Assembly: GCA_021792815.1 (NCBI GenBank) | Contig: JAJYTX010000184.1 | Location: 1 to 6,193, forward strand | Direction: 5' to 3' | DNA length: 6,193 bases | From: Pseudomonadota bacterium | Lineage (GTDB): Bacteria > Pseudomonadota > Gammaproteobacteria > Steroidobacterales > Steroidobacteraceae | Shown here: positions 5,589 through 6,193 of the stretch, one piece after another | How positions within the stretch are numbered: the first letter of the stretch is position 1 | How the letters are laid out: each line of letters starts with the position of its first letter | Translations under genes and position numbers: made by a program | The notes under the pieces: model-generated | The model's database searches: none | Told to the model about the DNA's origin: nothing | Seen by the model: only the letters and a program-made list of their open reading frames with translations

Positions 5589-6193
5589 GTGCACTCGCTC
5601 AGCCAGCGAATTCTGCTGTCGGTCGCGGTGCCGCTCGCATTGTTCTTCGGCGTCATGATGTTGGTGCTCGACAGCGGGTTCCGCACGCTCACCAGGAACG
5701 GGCTGCACGAGATGCTCGATTCACAGATCATCACGCTGATCGCGGCCGCACAGCGCGAGCCCTCGGGCGGCTACGACGTGCCGCTTCGCGACCTCGATTC
5801 GCGCTTCGCCAGTCCACGATCCGGCCTGTACGCGCAGATCGCAACGGCCGCTCACGTGTGGCGCTCGCCCTCGACCGCCGGCGAACCGGTAAGCTTCGGT
5901 CCGTTGCTCGCCCAGGGCGAGCGGCGCTTCTCGTACGCGCTGGTGGGTCATCACCGCATCGAGATTGAGAGCCGCGGGGTGTCGTTCGAGGATGCTCCCT
6001 CGGACGGCCAGCCGGTGACCTTCAGCGTGGCGGTGAGCCTGACGCCTTACGAAGAGCAGCTGTGGGATTTCCGCCAGCGCATGCTGCTGTGGTTCACCGG
6101 TCTGATGCTGCTGCTGCTGGCCTCGCTCGCGGTGCTGTTGCGGGCGGTGCTCGCTCCGGTGCGGCGCCTCGAGCGCGAGATCCACGAAGTGGA
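5589..6193 (+). CDS. PhoQ-like sensor histidine kinase (N-terminal part, cut by window end)
   Basis: An inner-membrane sensor kinase, expected to phosphorylate the regulator encoded just upstream. The frame stays open from GTG 5589 to the window end, giving 201 codons plus two bases. Seen directly: a short basic N-terminus (HSLSQR), a first membrane segment (about 8-28), a periplasmic domain of about 135 residues, a second membrane segment (about 165-186) and the beginning of a HAMP-like linker (RAVLAPVRRLEREIHEV). The periplasmic motif SGLYAQI followed by VWRSPS (about 78-95), and EQLWDFRQR before the second membrane segment, resemble PhoQ-like kinases of pseudomonads and xanthomonads. The DHp and ATPase domains lie beyond the edge, so kinase activity is inferred from architecture and the regulator neighbour. 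GTG is chosen because it has GGGGGAG upstream and keeps the first membrane helix. The gap to the regulator is 27 bp, so an operon is likely. Confidence 0.87.
   Translation, partial: MHSLSQRILLSVAVPLALFFGVMMLVLDSGFRTLTRNGLHEMLDSQIITLIAAAQREPSGGYDVPLRDLDSRFASPRSGLYAQIATAAHVWRSPSTAGEPVSFGPLLAQGERRFSYALVGHHRIEIESRGVSFEDAPSDGQPVTFSVAVSLTPYEEQLWDFRQRMLLWFTGLMLLLLASLAVLLRAVLAPVRRLEREIHEV

Noticed and set aside
4764..6185. Minus-strand frames of 314 and 154 codons opposite the regulator and the kinase.
   Set aside because: The plus strand carries the canonical receiver, winged-helix and membrane-segment patterns; the minus translations are His/Gln/Arg-rich shadows.
1..6193. Search for CRISPR repeats, insertion-sequence ends, tRNA or rRNA genes, toxin-antitoxin pairs and phage genes.
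   Set aside because: None seen. MazG here is the two-domain housekeeping enzyme and has no MazE/MazF neighbour.

Overview
This is a high-GC window of ordinary chromosomal character, with six complete genes and one gene cut by the right edge. The gene set points to a gammaproteobacterium, possibly near the Xanthomonadales/Nevskiales, but no marker here fixes the taxon. The pointers are a long E. coli-type PurB, class II FumC, a NudL-type Nudix hydrolase, a two-domain MazG and a PhoP/PhoQ-like two-component system. There is no RNA gene, mobile element, CRISPR array or phage signature.

Layout. On the minus strand at the left is purB (adenylosuccinate lyase). It is divergent from fumC (class II fumarase), and a 116-bp gap between them holds an AT-rich promoter-like island and an 11-bp perfect inverted repeat. 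On the plus strand, fumC is followed almost without gap by a Nudix hydrolase of the CoA-pyrophosphatase type, whose end overlaps mazG by 14 bp. These three look like one transcription unit. After a gap of about 107-125 bp, a second plus-strand unit begins: a small exported PepSY-domain protein, an OmpR-family response regulator close to PhoP, and a PhoQ-like sensor histidine kinase that runs off the window after its second membrane segment.

How the genes work together. PurB and FumC are paralogous enzymes of the aspartase/fumarase superfamily; purine synthesis releases fumarate at the PurB step and FumC hydrates fumarate to malate. The Nudix enzyme and MazG are both pyrophosphohydrolases of nucleotide-like compounds, so that pair reads as a pool-cleaning cassette. 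The PepSY protein, regulator and kinase form a signalling module. The gap before it carries a tandem TTCA hexamer repeat with the 11-bp period expected of a PhoP-type operator, which suggests autoregulation.

I found no clearly new biological system. The most rewarding points are the candidate PhoP-type box, the PepSY gene leading the PhoP/PhoQ-like pair, and the strong inverted repeat between purB and fumC.
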